A DNA stretch of 64,000 nt, taken from NCBI RefSeq assembly GCF_001425055.1, contig NZ_LMDK01000001.1, positions 323,845 through 387,844 of the forward strand. Reading direction: 5' to 3'. The notes under the pieces were generated by a model that saw nothing but the letters and a program-made list of their open reading frames with translations, was not told the DNA's origin and did no database searches. The stretch's first letter is position 1, and every line of letters starts with the position of its first letter. Origin of the DNA: Pelomonas sp. Root1237 (GTDB taxonomy: Bacteria; Pseudomonadota; Gammaproteobacteria; Burkholderiales; Burkholderiaceae_C). Position numbers and translations under genes: made by a program. Of the stretch, positions 29,698-38,225 are shown one piece after another.

Positions 29698-30135
29698 TCA
29701 CTTCAGGTGGCTGTTGATCAGCTTGGTCATCTCGAACATGTCGGCCTTGGCCTTGCCGAAGATTTCCTTCAGCTTGGCGTCGGCGTTGATGACACGCTTC
29801 TGCAGCTCATCCTGCAGCTTGTTCTTCTTGATGTATTCCCAGACCTTCTTGGTCACATCGGTGCGCGGCAGGGGAGCTGCGCCGACGATGGCCGCAAGAG
29901 CGGCGCTGGGGGTGAGGGCCTTCATGAAGGCGGCGTTGGGCGTGCGCTTCTTGGCGGGTGCTGCGGCTTTTTTGGCCGGAGCTGCCTTCTTCGCAGGTGC
30001 TGCGGCTTTTTTGGCCGGAGCTGCCTTCTTTGCTGCAGGCGCCTTTGCGGGCGCTGCTGCCTTCTTCGCCGGTGCGGCCTTCTTAGCCGGTGCCGCCGCC
30101 TTCTTCGCGGGCGCGGCCTTCTTCGCAGTTGCCAT
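29698..30135 (-). CDS. SWIB-domain protein with histone H1-like lysine/alanine tail
   Basis: The 145-residue protein begins with about 64 residues of KKAAPAKKAAAPAK-type repeats, like the histone H1-like tails of bacterial nucleoid proteins. A SWIB/MDM2 domain follows (residues 66-145: LTPSAALAAIVGAAPLPRTDV, KKVWEYIKKNKLQD, DAKLKEIFGK, MFEMTKLINSHLK). SWIB is mainly known from eukaryotic chromatin remodelling and chlamydial proteins. It is probably a nucleoid-associated DNA-binding protein. A strong terminator follows. Confidence 0.88.
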   Translation of the reverse strand: MATAKKAAPAKKAAAPAKKAAPAKKAAAPAKAPAAKKAAPAKKAAAPAKKAAPAKKAAAPAKKRTPNAAFMKALTPSAALAAIVGAAPLPRTDVTKKVWEYIKKNKLQDELQKRVINADAKLKEIFGKAKADMFEMTKLINSHLK

Positions 30136-30279
30136 GTCGATTCACTCCATCAAAGGTTGTTGATGTGCCGGGTCCGGGTGAAGGCCGCGTAAGCCTTCAA
30201 TACTCTCTAGCACCCTGCGGCGGCGATGGTACTGCGCTCCCTAGGGGAAGAGAAGGCTTTCATAGAGGGGATGACCCGC

Positions 30280-30303
30280 AAAGGCCCATGAAATCGGGCC
30301 TTT
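30280..30303. terminator. Hairpin between the SWIB/H1 gene and the cytochrome b gene
   Basis: AAAGGCCC (30280-30287) pairs with GGGCCTTT (30296-30303). It could end the iron operon transcript about 54 bases after the cytochrome b stop, although the T run is short. Confidence 0.4.
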
Positions 30304-30356
30304 GAGGCCCTGCTTGTCGCTAGGCCGCATCACTTGGGCCTTCACGGGCCTTGCAG

Positions 30357-30902
30357 TCAGGCGATGTCGTCGCTGCCGGGCGCGCGCTTCATGCCGCTGA
30401 ACATGGCGCTGACGAGGTTCTCGCGATGCCGCCAACTCGTCAAAAGGACGCCGCCGAGATGGCCAACGACCAGGGTCGCGACGAGCCAGGCGAGCATCGC
30501 GTGCAGGTCCGACAGCCATTCGTAGCCCCACAGCCAGTCGGTCGTGTAGAGCCAGCCACTGAGCGTCAGCAAGGCGGCCGTGGACCACAGCGCCAGCACC
30601 ATCCATCCGCCCAGCGGGTTATGGCCGACGTAGCGCCGCTCGCGCCCGGCGCGCATCGCGCGGGCATAGGCCAGCACCGTGCGCGGCCGGCGCACGAACT
30701 GGGCGAGGCGCGCATAGCCGTGGCCAACGAAGCCCCAGGCCAGCCGCAGCATCACGGCCGCGCCCGCGACATAGCCGGCAGTGTGGTGCCAGGCGTCGAA
30801 GTGGCTGGGCGGCCAGTGCCCGCTGATCCACGCGGTCGCGACGGCGGCCGCCAGCGTCCAGTGCAGCAGGCGCACAAGGCCGTCCCAGACGCGCACGCGC
30901 AT
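30357..30902 (-). CDS. Cytochrome b561-type membrane protein
   Basis: The 181-residue protein begins with WDGLVRLLHW, typical of bacterial cytochrome b561/Ni-Fe hydrogenase b-type subunits. There are four hydrophobic segments (about 15-28, 38-58, 100-120, 135-160). Candidate heme ligands are H14, H38/H39 and histidines in SDLHAMLAW and VVGHLGG. It is the last gene after PepSY (6-base gap) of a Fur-linked run, so it may pass electrons to reduce ferric siderophores or the FMN enzyme's acceptor. Confidence 0.8.
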   Translation of the reverse strand: MRVRVWDGLVRLLHWTLAAAVATAWISGHWPPSHFDAWHHTAGYVAGAAVMLRLAWGFVGHGYARLAQFVRRPRTVLAYARAMRAGRERRYVGHNPLGGWMVLALWSTAALLTLSGWLYTTDWLWGYEWLSDLHAMLAWLVATLVVGHLGGVLLTSWRHRENLVSAMFSGMKRAPGSDDIA

Positions 30903-30908
30903 GCTGAT

Positions 30909-31193
30909 CTACTTCTTCTCGGCGGGCTGCTCGCCTTCCGGATAGACGCGCTCGAAGGTCTTGGGATTGAAGAAGGCCTCGGCCTTCTTGCCGGCGCCAT
31001 CGAAGCCGTAAACCTCGTAGCAGCCGTTGTAGTTCTGGACCTTGCGGACCTTCCAGCCTTCGCCTTCGAGTTTTTTCTGGAGTTCCATCTGCGGCTTCTT
31101 CTCTTCCTTGGGCACGGCGGGGCAGGAGACGTTGCCGTGAGCGAAGGCGGCGGAGGCGGTGAAAGCGAGGAGAAGGGAGGCGAGGAATTTCAT
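30909..31193 (-). CDS. Periplasmic PepSY-domain protein
   Basis: The ATG at 31193 gives 94 residues with a signal peptide ending AAFAHG. The mature part has the PepSY pattern KKLEGEGWKVRKVQNYNGCYEVYGFDGAGKKAEAFFNPKTFERV. PepSY proteins often work with membrane b-type or ferric reductase systems. It is placed between the FMN oxidase (10-base gap) and the cytochrome b gene (6-base gap). Confidence 0.82.
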   Translation of the reverse strand: MKFLASLLLAFTASAAFAHGNVSCPAVPKEEKKPQMELQKKLEGEGWKVRKVQNYNGCYEVYGFDGAGKKAEAFFNPKTFERVYPEGEQPAEKK

Positions 31194-31203
31194 GGTGAGC
31201 CTT

Positions 31204-32322
31204 TCAACGGGAGTTGCCTGGCCAGAGCAGCGCCGGGCCGGCGTCGGCGAGAGTCTTGCAGCCGGAGAGCGCCATGGCGATCTCGAGTTCGTCGCGCAGC
31301 AGGCGCAGCGCATGCGCCACGCCCAGCGCACCGCTGGCGGCGAGGGCATGAACGTAGGGGCGGCCGAGCAGCACGGCGTTGGCACCCAGGGCCATGGCCT
31401 TGAGCACATCGGTGCCGCGGCGGATGCCGCCGTCGACGAGCAGCGGCACGTCGGGCCCGAGGGCGGCCCGCAGCGGTGGCAGCAGTTCGGCGGTGGGCGG
31501 CAGCGTGTCCAGCGTGCGGCCGCCGTGGTTGGAGACGATGAAGCCGGTCACGCCGCGGGCCAGGGCTTCACGCGCATCGTCGGTGTGCGTGACGCCCTTG
31601 AGCAGCAGCGGCAGCCGGCTCTCGGCGCGCAGCCAGTCGATCTCACGCCAGGTGGCGGCGCGCGGCATCAGGCCGTCGAAGAGCGCGCTCTGGCCGGGCT
31701 GCAGGTTCAGCGGCTTCTTGACGCCGCCGAGGTTCACCGCGCGGATGTCATCGGGCAGCTTGAAGCCGATGCGGCGCTCACGGTCGCGCGCGCCGTGCAC
31801 GGGTGCATCAACGGTGAGCACCAGGGCCTGGTAGCCGGTGGCTTCGATGCGCTGGAGCAGCGCACGCATGAAGTCGCGGTCGTCACGCCAGTAGAGCTGG
31901 AACCACAGCGGGCCGGCACTCGGGTCGGCCAGCATCGGTGCGGCGACCTCTTCCATCGTCATGCTGGCCTGGGCGCTGAGGATGAGGCCGGCCTGCTGGG
32001 CGGCGGCGGCGTGGGCGATGGCCAGCTCGCCGTCGGCATGAAAAAGGCGCTGGTAGGCGATGGGCGCCAGCAGGATGGGGTGGCGCAGCTCGCGGCCGAG
32101 CAGCGTCACGCGCGTGTGGCCGCCGGAGAGGTCGCGCAGCACGCGGGGCTGCAGCTTGATGGCGTCCCAGGCCGCGCGGTTGGCGCGCAGCGTGATCTCG
32201 TCGGCCGCGCCGCCGTTCAGATAGGCCCAGGCCTTGGCATCGACGCGGGTCTGGGCGTGCGATTCGAAATCTGCCAGGTTGGCGAGGCCGTCCGGCAACG
32301 ACTCGATGCGAGGCGCAGTCAC
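31204..32322 (-). CDS. FMN-dependent alpha-hydroxy-acid oxidase (lactate/glycolate oxidase family)
   Basis: The start is taken as GTG 32322 because it overlaps the upstream stop as GTGA; GTG 32334 is an alternative. The ~372-residue FMN barrel shows [12 protein letters not shown], the substrate-side [25 protein letters not shown] (Lys), [10 protein letters not shown] (the active-site His and Arg) and [12 protein letters not shown] for the flavin phosphate. It should oxidise a 2-hydroxy acid to a 2-oxo acid. Presence in an iron-uptake operon is unusual. Confidence 0.88.
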   Translation of the reverse strand: MTAPRIESLPDGLANLADFESHAQTRVDAKAWAYLNGGAADEITLRANRAAWDAIKLQPRVLRDLSGGHTRVTLLGRELRHPILLAPIAYQRLFHADGELAIAHAAAAQQAGLILSAQASMTMEEVAAPMLADPSAGPLWFQLYWRDDRDFMRALLQRIEATGYQALVLTVDAPVHGARDRERRIGFKLPDDIRAVNLGGVKKPLNLQPGQSALFDGLMPRAATWREIDWLRAESRLPLLLKGVTHTDDAREALARGVTGFIVSNHGGRTLDTLPPTAELLPPLRAALGPDVPLLVDGGIRRGTDVLKAMALGANAVLLGRPYVHALAASGALGVAHALRLLRDELEIAMALSGCKTLADAGPALLWPGNSR

Positions 32323-33014
32323 GTGTCGGCCCACATCCGCAAGAGGTTGTGATACGTGCCGGTGAGCTGCACCAGTTCGGGCGTTTCGCCCAGCTCGCCG
32401 CGCAGCTTCATCAGGCTCATGTCCATCTCATAGAGCAGGCGGCGCTGTTCGTCGCCACGCACCATGCTCTCGATCCAGAAGAAGCTGGCCAGCCGCTCGC
32501 CGCGCGTGACGGGCTCGACGCGGTGCACGCTGCTGCCGGGATAGACGACGAGGTCGCCTTCGGCGAGCTTGACGCGCTGCTCGCCGAAGGCGTGTTCGAT
32601 GACGAGCTCACCACCGTCGTAGTCGGCCGGTGCGCTGAGGAACAGGGTGCAGGAGATGTCGGTGCGCACGCGCTGCACCCCACCGGGCAGATAGCGCACG
32701 GCCTGGTCGACATGGCTGCCGTAAGCATTGCTGGCACCGGCATAGCGGTTGAACAGCGGCGGCAGCACGCGCTTCGGGAGCGTGGCGGAGAAGAACACCG
32801 GGTGCTTCTCCAGCGCCTGCAACACCAGCGTCTGCAGCTCGCGGTGCTGTTCGCGATCTTTCTCGCTCAGGGGCTGCAGCTGTTCGTTGTTCTTGACCTG
32901 CGCGGCCTGGCGGCCGGCAGTGCTGCGGCCATCGGCCCACGGAGCGATGGCCAGCAGTTCGCGGGCCCGGGCCACGCCGGCAGCGTCGAGGATCTGGGGG
33001 ATCTTCAGCAGCAT
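32319..33014 (-). CDS. Fe(II)/2-oxoglutarate-dependent PKHD-type hydroxylase, PiuC/YbiX family
   Basis: The 231-residue protein holds the iron facial triad H101-x-D103 (YGSHVDQAV) and H164 (SSVHRVEPV), followed by an Arg (R171 or R174) for 2-oxoglutarate. In related bacteria this gene sits next to TonB-dependent catecholate receptors (Fiu/PiuA). Here it is 28 bases after such a receptor, supporting the assignment. The natural substrate is unknown. Confidence 0.92.
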   Translation of the reverse strand: MLLKIPQILDAAGVARARELLAIAPWADGRSTAGRQAAQVKNNEQLQPLSEKDREQHRELQTLVLQALEKHPVFFSATLPKRVLPPLFNRYAGASNAYGSHVDQAVRYLPGGVQRVRTDISCTLFLSAPADYDGGELVIEHAFGEQRVKLAEGDLVVYPGSSVHRVEPVTRGERLASFFWIESMVRGDEQRRLLYEMDMSLMKLRGELGETPELVQLTGTYHNLLRMWADT

Positions 33015-33042
33015 GGCGTGGCGCGGGCCTTTTGGGAGGAGG

Positions 33043-35352
33043 TTAGAACTTGTAGGTGCCCGTCAGCGCGACGACGCGGCCCTTGCCCGGGATGTAGTGG
33101 CCCGTGTAGAGGGTGTCGGCGTAGCGCTTGTTGGTCACATTGTCGACGTTGAGGCGGAACAGCAGCGCGTCCTCGACGACGGTGTATTCGGCCATCAGGT
33201 TGCCGATGATGAACTTGGGCGCGTAGAAGCCGGGGTTGCGGTTGGGCTGCTGGCCGCTGCGAGCGTTGAAGCCGCCGCCAACGCGCCATTGCGGCGTGAT
33301 CTTGTAGGTCGTCCACAAGCTGCCGGAGTAGCGCGGCGTCAGCGACGGGCGCGTGCCCTCGCCTTCCGCGCCTTCGGCACCGACGTCGATGATGGCCGTC
33401 GGCATCCAGGTGAAGGTGCCGAAGACTTCCCATTCCGGCGTGATGCGGCCGGTGATGTCGACGTCGATGCCCTGGGCGTGGCGCTTGCCGGACAGCACGA
33501 CCAGATTGCTCAGCGGGTCGGTATTGCGCTCGTGCAGCTTGGTGGCGCGGAAGATGCCGAAACGCGTCGTCAGCCTGCCGTCGGCGCTGTCGTACTGGCC
33601 GCCCAGCTCGATGTTCACCGACTTCTCGGGCGGGATGTTGGCGTTGGTGGCGCTCAGCGAGTAGGTGTCGCCCGAGGTGTTGAAGGACGTCGCGCCCATC
33701 AGGTGGAAGGACAGCTGGGCATTCGGCTGGAACAGCACGGCGGCGCGCTTGCTCCACTCCGATACGTTCATCCGGTAGCTGTCGGTCGTTGAGCGAGCGA
33801 TCTTGTCGTAGCCCGGCGTGCCGGTGGCGTTGTAGCTGTAGTTGAAGTTGTCGTAGTCGCCCTTGAGCTTGTCGTAGCGCAGGCCGGCGAGCAGCTTCCA
33901 GTGCGGCGTGAGTGACACCATGTCCTGCACGTAGGCGCCGGCAGAGCGGGAGGTGTACTCGCTCGCCTTCAGAGGTTGGCGGCGCGACTCGTCGATGCCG
34001 GCACCATCGTCGGGCGTGCCGGCCAGCGTGCTGGGCTTGGTGAGGCCCAGCGCCGCGTAGAAGGCCGCACGCTGAGCTGCCGTCAAGCCGGGGCTGTCGT
34101 TGTAGACCTGCTTCTTCTCCTGGGCGAAGTCCACGCCGGTCATGACATGGTGCTCCATGCCGGCGGCCTTGAACCTGGCGCTCAGGTCGCTCTGCACGGT
34201 GATGGTCTGCAGATCCTGGATCTTCAGCTGGGTGCCGCGGGCCAGCACGGTGTTGGGGCCGAAGGTCGCCAGTGACGCGGCAATGCCGCCCGGCTGCAGG
34301 GCTGCAGCCGCGAAGCGCACCGTGCCGGCGCGCTGGTCACGCGTGTAGGACGCATAGCGGGCCTTGGTGACCAGCTCGACGTTGGGGCTGAAGCGGTGCG
34401 TGTGCGAGCCCATCACGTAGTTGGCCGTGCCCTTGTTGCGGTCGCTGGCCAGCCCGAAGTAGGCGGTTGGTGCCAGCGGCAGCAGCGTCGTGGCGCTGCT
34501 CGGAGCGGTCGGCGTGGGCTTGATCCACGGCATGCCGTAGTTCATGCCGTTGTTGTTGTCCAGGGCGTACAGCGTGAGGGCGAACTCGTCGTCTTCGCCA
34601 ATGCCCGTGCGCACCGAGCCGGCCAGCCCGGCCTTGTTGATCATGTTGCCCGAGCCGTCGTTGTCGGCGCGGTTGACCATGGTGCCGATGCGCCAGGCCG
34701 TCGTCTCGCCGCTGCGCTTGTTGAAGTCGCCGGTGACGCGCAGGCCGCCGTGGCTGTAGGCGCCGACGTTGATCTCGTTCTGGTCGGCCAGCACAGCCTG
34801 CTTGGTGACCTGGTTGACCGCGCCGCCGCTGGAGCCGCGGCCGAACATCAGCGCACCGGAGCCGCGCAGCAGCTCGACCTTGTCGAGGAAGAAGGTGTCG
34901 CGGTCGTAGAAGGCCGGGTCGCGCATGCCGTCGATGAAGATGTCACCGGTGCTCTGCAGCGAGATGCCGTGGATCTTGATGTCTTCCTCGCCGCCTTCGG
35001 CCGCCTGGAAGGTGATGCCGGCGGTGTTCTTCAACACTTCCTTGACGTTGTCGAGGTTGCGGTCGTCGATGAGCTTCTCGGTGACGATGGTCAGGGACTG
35101 CGGGATGTCGCGGATGTCCTGCTTGCCCTTGCCGATGCGCGTCTCGGTGGCCTGGTAGCCGTCCTTGCCTTGCGGCTCGGCAGTGGCCTTGGCGCGCACG
35201 GTGGGCAGCACGCTTTCTTCCTTGGCGGGCGCTTTCTGTGTGGGCGCGGTCTGGGCCAGGGTGGCCGTGGCCAGGCCGAAGCCGGCGGCCAGCGCGCCCA
35301 GGGGTAGCAGCGCCTGCGTCTTCGACTTGTTCGATTTGTTCTTGCGGGACAT
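33043..35352 (-). CDS. TonB-dependent siderophore receptor, Fiu/PiuA-like
   Basis: ATG 35352 has a GGAGAAA site and yields 769 residues with a signal peptide ending TLAQT. The TonB-box region ([12 protein letters not shown]) is followed by the plug ([59 protein letters not shown]) and a 22-strand barrel ending [10 protein letters not shown] with terminal Phe. The family imports catecholate siderophores. It lies between tonB and piuC-like genes. Confidence 0.93.
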   Translation of the reverse strand: MSRKNKSNKSKTQALLPLGALAAGFGLATATLAQTAPTQKAPAKEESVLPTVRAKATAEPQGKDGYQATETRIGKGKQDIRDIPQSLTIVTEKLIDDRNLDNVKEVLKNTAGITFQAAEGGEEDIKIHGISLQSTGDIFIDGMRDPAFYDRDTFFLDKVELLRGSGALMFGRGSSGGAVNQVTKQAVLADQNEINVGAYSHGGLRVTGDFNKRSGETTAWRIGTMVNRADNDGSGNMINKAGLAGSVRTGIGEDDEFALTLYALDNNNGMNYGMPWIKPTPTAPSSATTLLPLAPTAYFGLASDRNKGTANYVMGSHTHRFSPNVELVTKARYASYTRDQRAGTVRFAAAALQPGGIAASLATFGPNTVLARGTQLKIQDLQTITVQSDLSARFKAAGMEHHVMTGVDFAQEKKQVYNDSPGLTAAQRAAFYAALGLTKPSTLAGTPDDGAGIDESRRQPLKASEYTSRSAGAYVQDMVSLTPHWKLLAGLRYDKLKGDYDNFNYSYNATGTPGYDKIARSTTDSYRMNVSEWSKRAAVLFQPNAQLSFHLMGATSFNTSGDTYSLSATNANIPPEKSVNIELGGQYDSADGRLTTRFGIFRATKLHERNTDPLSNLVVLSGKRHAQGIDVDITGRITPEWEVFGTFTWMPTAIIDVGAEGAEGEGTRPSLTPRYSGSLWTTYKITPQWRVGGGFNARSGQQPNRNPGFYAPKFIIGNLMAEYTVVEDALLFRLNVDNVTNKRYADTLYTGHYIPGKGRVVALTGTYKF

Positions 35353-35397
35353 GGATTTCTCCGAGGGATCGTGTTGAATGGGCATGGCTTTGCCCAC

Positions 35398-35416
35398 GGC
35401 GGCGCAAGGCGCCGCC
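35398..35416. promoter_or_regulatory. Intercistronic hairpin between the TonB gene and the receptor gene
   Basis: GGCGGCGC (35398-35405) pairs with GCGCCGCC (35409-35416) around a 3-base loop, in a 97-bp gap. It has no T tract. It may attenuate or stabilise transcripts so that receptor and TonB levels differ. Confidence 0.4.
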
Positions 35417-35449
35417 CACGGCATGGCTACTCAGGGAAAGGAGGTGGGG

Positions 35450-36223
35450 TCAGCGGTCGACTTCGTAGGACATCGGCGCGATGACCTCCCACTCGACGGG
35501 CTGCCCGTTCTCGGTGTACGGCGCGAAGCGGGCACTGCGCATGTCCTGCAGCGCCTGCTCGTCCAGGCGGGCGAAGCCCGAGGACTTCGCCAGGGTGATC
35601 TCACGCGGCTGGCCGCGCACGTCGACGATGACGCGCAGGTGCACGACGCCGGACTCGTGCAGCCGCTTGGACATCAGCGGCACCGTCATGCGCGGCTCTT
35701 TCAGATAGCGCACCGCACTGGCGGGGATCTGCTTGATCTGCGGTGCGGGTGGCGGCGTGATCGCAATGACAGGTGTCGGCGCCGCCTGCACCGGAACGAC
35801 CGTCGGTGGCGGCGGCGGCAGAGCCGCAACGACGGGAGAGGGCGCGGGCGCCGCCGCGACGGCGATCAGCGGTGGATCCACCATCGTCAGCGCCGGCGCC
35901 TTCAGCTCCGGCATCGCCACCGGGGGCGGTGGCAGCGGCTTGGGCGGTTCGGCCGGTGCCACCAGGCGCACGACGACGGGTGCCAGGCGTGCCACCGTGC
36001 GGTGCACATCCTGCACCTGGCTCAGGCCCCACAGCCCCAGCAGATGCAGCGCCGCGATGCCCACCAGCAACAGGCGCCGGCTGCGCGACGGGCGCCCCAT
36101 CTCGGCAAAGCTGAGCCGCGGTTCCGGCACTCGCAACGGCAGCACCACCGCCGGTCGCGATGGGACGGCGACCGGCGCGGGAAGGGCCGAATTGGAGGCA
36201 ACAAAGGCGAGGGCGGGCTTCAC
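35450..36223 (-). CDS. TonB energy-transducing protein
   Basis: The 257-residue protein starts at GTG 36223, just after the Fur box. It has a cytoplasmic N-terminus of about 50 residues, a membrane anchor (residues 50-67), a Pro-rich periplasmic span (about 88-165) and the TonB C-terminal fold (VVHLRVIVDVRGQPREITLAKSSGFARLDEQAL). It should couple proton motive force to the receptor encoded downstream. No exbB/exbD genes are in the window. The 50-residue cytoplasmic lead is longer than usual. Confidence 0.88.
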   Translation of the reverse strand: MKPALAFVASNSALPAPVAVPSRPAVVLPLRVPEPRLSFAEMGRPSRSRRLLLVGIAALHLLGLWGLSQVQDVHRTVARLAPVVVRLVAPAEPPKPLPPPPVAMPELKAPALTMVDPPLIAVAAAPAPSPVVAALPPPPPTVVPVQAAPTPVIAITPPPAPQIKQIPASAVRYLKEPRMTVPLMSKRLHESGVVHLRVIVDVRGQPREITLAKSSGFARLDEQALQDMRSARFAPYTENGQPVEWEVIAPMSYEVDR

Positions 36224-36262
36224 GAGCGAGACAGGACCGTGTTCGATGAAAAAATCTTAACA

Positions 36263-36285
36263 CGAATGCGAACGATTCCTATTTG
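36263..36285. promoter_or_regulatory. Fur box upstream of the iron operon
   Basis: The sequence cgaatgcgaacgattcctat plus ttg reads on the minus strand as CAAATaGGAATCgTTCgCATTcG, close to the known 7-1-7 style CAAATGAGAATCATTCTCATTTG. It lies 40 bases before the TonB start, so iron should repress the six-gene run. Confidence 0.8.
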
Positions 36286-36350
36286 ATGCGGCATCGCGAT
36301 GCTGCAGTCATGCGACACCGCTCTGGCGGTGGCCCGATATGCTCGCGGCC

Positions 36351-36707
36351 ATGACCAAGATCCTCGTTCGTTGGCTGCTGCTCGCTGGCGCCCTGCTGCT
36401 GGTGGCTCACCTCTACCCCGGCGTCATCGTCAAGAGCTTCACGTCTGCATTGATTGCGGCCTTCGTACTGGGCTTGCTGAACACGCTGCTGCGGCCCATC
36501 CTCGTGCTGTTGACGCTGCCGGTGACGGTGCTCAGCCTGGGCCTCTTCCTCTTCATCATCAACGCGCTGATGTTCTGGATGGCCGCCACGGTGCTGGATG
36601 GCCTGGCCGTGACGGGCTTTGCCGCCGCGCTGATCGGCTCGCTGATCTACAGCCTGTGCGGCATGGTCATCGACGTCGTCGTCGAGCGCGTCTTCCCTGG
36701 CGACTGA
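36351..36707 (+). CDS. Phage holin superfamily 4-type small membrane protein
   Basis: The 118-residue protein (from ATG 36351; ATG 36339 is possible) has four hydrophobic segments (LLLAGALLLVAHLYPGVIV, ALIAAFVLGLLNTLLRPILVLLTLPVTVL, LFLFIINALMFWMAATVL, AALIGSLIYSLCGMVIDVVV). The RPILVLLTLP pattern is typical of the 4-helix holin-like family (PF04020). These are chromosomal membrane proteins of unknown function; no phage genes are near. Confidence 0.85.
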   Translation: MTKILVRWLLLAGALLLVAHLYPGVIVKSFTSALIAAFVLGLLNTLLRPILVLLTLPVTVLSLGLFLFIINALMFWMAATVLDGLAVTGFAAALIGSLIYSLCGMVIDVVVERVFPGD

Positions 36708-36714
36708 GACGGGG

Positions 36715-36852
36715 CCCCTCGCCCAGCCTCTCCTTGCTGAACGCCGGCGAGTCCAGTCGGTCCCCCCAGGGGACGGCGATACTTGCCGGATTGACCGGCA
36801 AGCACATCGCCCTAGGCGGGCCGGCTCGGGAGCGGCCCAGCGCTCGGCCCGC
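36715..36852 (+). repeat. Convergent-gap repeat, copy D
   Basis: This 138-bp copy begins 7 bases after the holin-like gene's stop and lies before the TetR gene, which is on the other strand. The hairpins GTCCCC..GGGGAC and GGCGATACTTGCCGG / CCGGCAAGCACATCGCC match copy B closely. Confidence 0.85.
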
Positions 36853-36893
36853 AAATTCCGGGTGCCGCAAACGCGAAATGGATCACTGACGCG

Positions 36894-37523
36894 TCAGCGG
36901 CAGACGAAGTCCAGGCTCGCGGCCGCGAAGGCGGCCAGTTCCTCGCGCGCATCGCCAGCGCGGGCGCGCAGTGCCATCGAATGCAGCACCGCCGATGCGA
37001 GCTGGGCGCGCATCGCGACATCGGTGCCGCGCGGCAGCTCGCCGTCGTTCACTGCCCGCTGCAGCCGCGCCTCGAAAGCGGTGTTGAAACCGCGCAGCGA
37101 ATCGCCGAGCTGCTGGCGAATGGCTTCGTCCCGCGGCGCCTCGGTGGCCGCCGTGCCAATCAGCAGGCAACCCCGCGCGGCCTCGTCGGGCGGGTAGTAG
37201 AGCTGCAGCGCCAACTCGTAGACGCGCAGCAGGCCATCGCGTAGCGAACGGTCCGCCAACGCCGCGGCGATGGCGGCATTGGATTGCTCGGTATACAGGC
37301 GCAGCGCCAGCAGATAGAGGGCGTGCTTGTCCCCGAAGGCGCCATACAGGCTGGGCCGGTTCAGGCCCGTGGCATGGCTCAGGTCATCCAACGACGTCGC
37401 TGCATAGCCGCGCTGCCAGAAGGCCAGCGTGGCCTGCGCGAGCGTGGCCTCGGTGTCGAAGCTGCGTGGCCGCCCGCGAGGGCGCGGGGGTGGCTTGGCC
37501 TCATCTTCAGATTTTTGTACCAC
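36894..37523 (-). CDS. TetR/AcrR family transcriptional regulator
   Basis: The 209-residue protein begins at GTG 37523. An N-terminal helix-turn-helix (GYAATSLDDLSHATGLNRPSLYGAFGDKHALYLLAL) is followed by a variable ligand domain with TEAPRDEAIRQQLGDSLRGF. The family pattern GRPRSFDTEATLAQA before the first helix is typical of YcdC/NemR-like members. It is divergent from the GST-like gene, with palindromes between them, and probably represses both. Confidence 0.92.
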   Translation of the reverse strand: MVQKSEDEAKPPPRPRGRPRSFDTEATLAQATLAFWQRGYAATSLDDLSHATGLNRPSLYGAFGDKHALYLLALRLYTEQSNAAIAAALADRSLRDGLLRVYELALQLYYPPDEAARGCLLIGTAATEAPRDEAIRQQLGDSLRGFNTAFEARLQRAVNDGELPRGTDVAMRAQLASAVLHSMALRARAGDAREELAAFAAASLDFVCR

Positions 37524-37575
37524 GGCGCATGAAATTCATTGACGACAGTGAATTCTATTCAATACAGTACAAAAA
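37512..37575. promoter_or_regulatory. Two nested inverted repeats between tetR and gst-like genes
   Basis: AATTCATTG ACGA CAGTGAATT (37533-37554) is palindromic with one mismatch pair. Outside it, TTTTTGTAC (37512-37520) and GTACAAAAA (37567-37575) are perfect reverse complements. The inner pair is the best TetR operator candidate and would overlap both promoters. Confidence 0.65.
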
Positions 37576-37592
37576 CACTGTTGGAGATCTTG

Positions 37593-38225
37593 ATGGAGCT
37601 GTTCTTTTCCCCCATGGCCTGTTCGCTGGCGAGCCGCACCGTGCTGTACGAAGTGGGTGCCGATGCGCGTTTCACGCAGGTGGACGGCAAGGCCAAGCGC
37701 ACGCTGGACGGCCGCGACTACTGGCAGGTCAACCCGATGGGGCAGGTGCCGGCGCTGCACACCCCCGAGGGCTGGCTGCTGAACGAGAACGCCGCGGTGC
37801 TGCAATATCTGGCCGAGGCCTTCCCGGCGGCCGGCCTGCTGCCCGCCGAAGCCGATGCGCGCGCCCGTGTGCGGCAATGGCTGGGCTTCATCGGCACCGA
37901 ACTGCACAAGGCCGTCTTCGTGCCGCTGCTCGATCCCAAGGCCAGCGCCGACGTGAAGGCCTATTCGATGGACAAGGCGGCGTTGCGCCTGGGCGTCCTG
38001 CAAGCGCATCTGCAGCAGCACGAATATCTGGAGGGCAGCTATGGCATCGCCGACATCTACCTCGCCGTCGTATTGAACTGGGCGCCCTATGCCGGCGTGG
38101 ACTTGGGCGGATGGCCCGCGGTCAAGGTCTATCACCGCCGCATCGGCCAGCGCGAGGCGGTGGCACGGGCGCTGCGCGAGGAGTTCGCGCTGTACCAGGA
38201 AGAGCAGCGTTTGCAGGCCGCTTAA
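37593..38225 (+). CDS. Glutathione S-transferase family protein
   Basis: ATG 37593 follows GGAG by 8 bases and gives 210 residues. The N-terminal thioredoxin-like domain has FFSPMACSLASRTVLYEVG (Ser/Cys active-site turn) and NPMGQVPALHTPEGWLLNENAAVLQYLAE; the C-terminal helical domain has GSYGIADIYLAVVLNWAPY. It conjugates or reduces electrophiles with glutathione. It is convergent with the M48 gene (stops share bases TTAA) and likely controlled by the divergent TetR regulator. Confidence 0.9.
   Translation: MELFFSPMACSLASRTVLYEVGADARFTQVDGKAKRTLDGRDYWQVNPMGQVPALHTPEGWLLNENAAVLQYLAEAFPAAGLLPAEADARARVRQWLGFIGTELHKAVFVPLLDPKASADVKAYSMDKAALRLGVLQAHLQQHEYLEGSYGIADIYLAVVLNWAPYAGVDLGGWPAVKVYHRRIGQREAVARALREEFALYQEEQRLQAA

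Noticed and set aside
29944-30132. Short tandem repeats that might look like a CRISPR array
   Set aside because: Units are coding (KKAAPAK), imperfect, with no unique spacers.
36351-36707. Holin-like gene as a sign of a prophage
   Set aside because: The family is common on chromosomes and no phage genes surround it.
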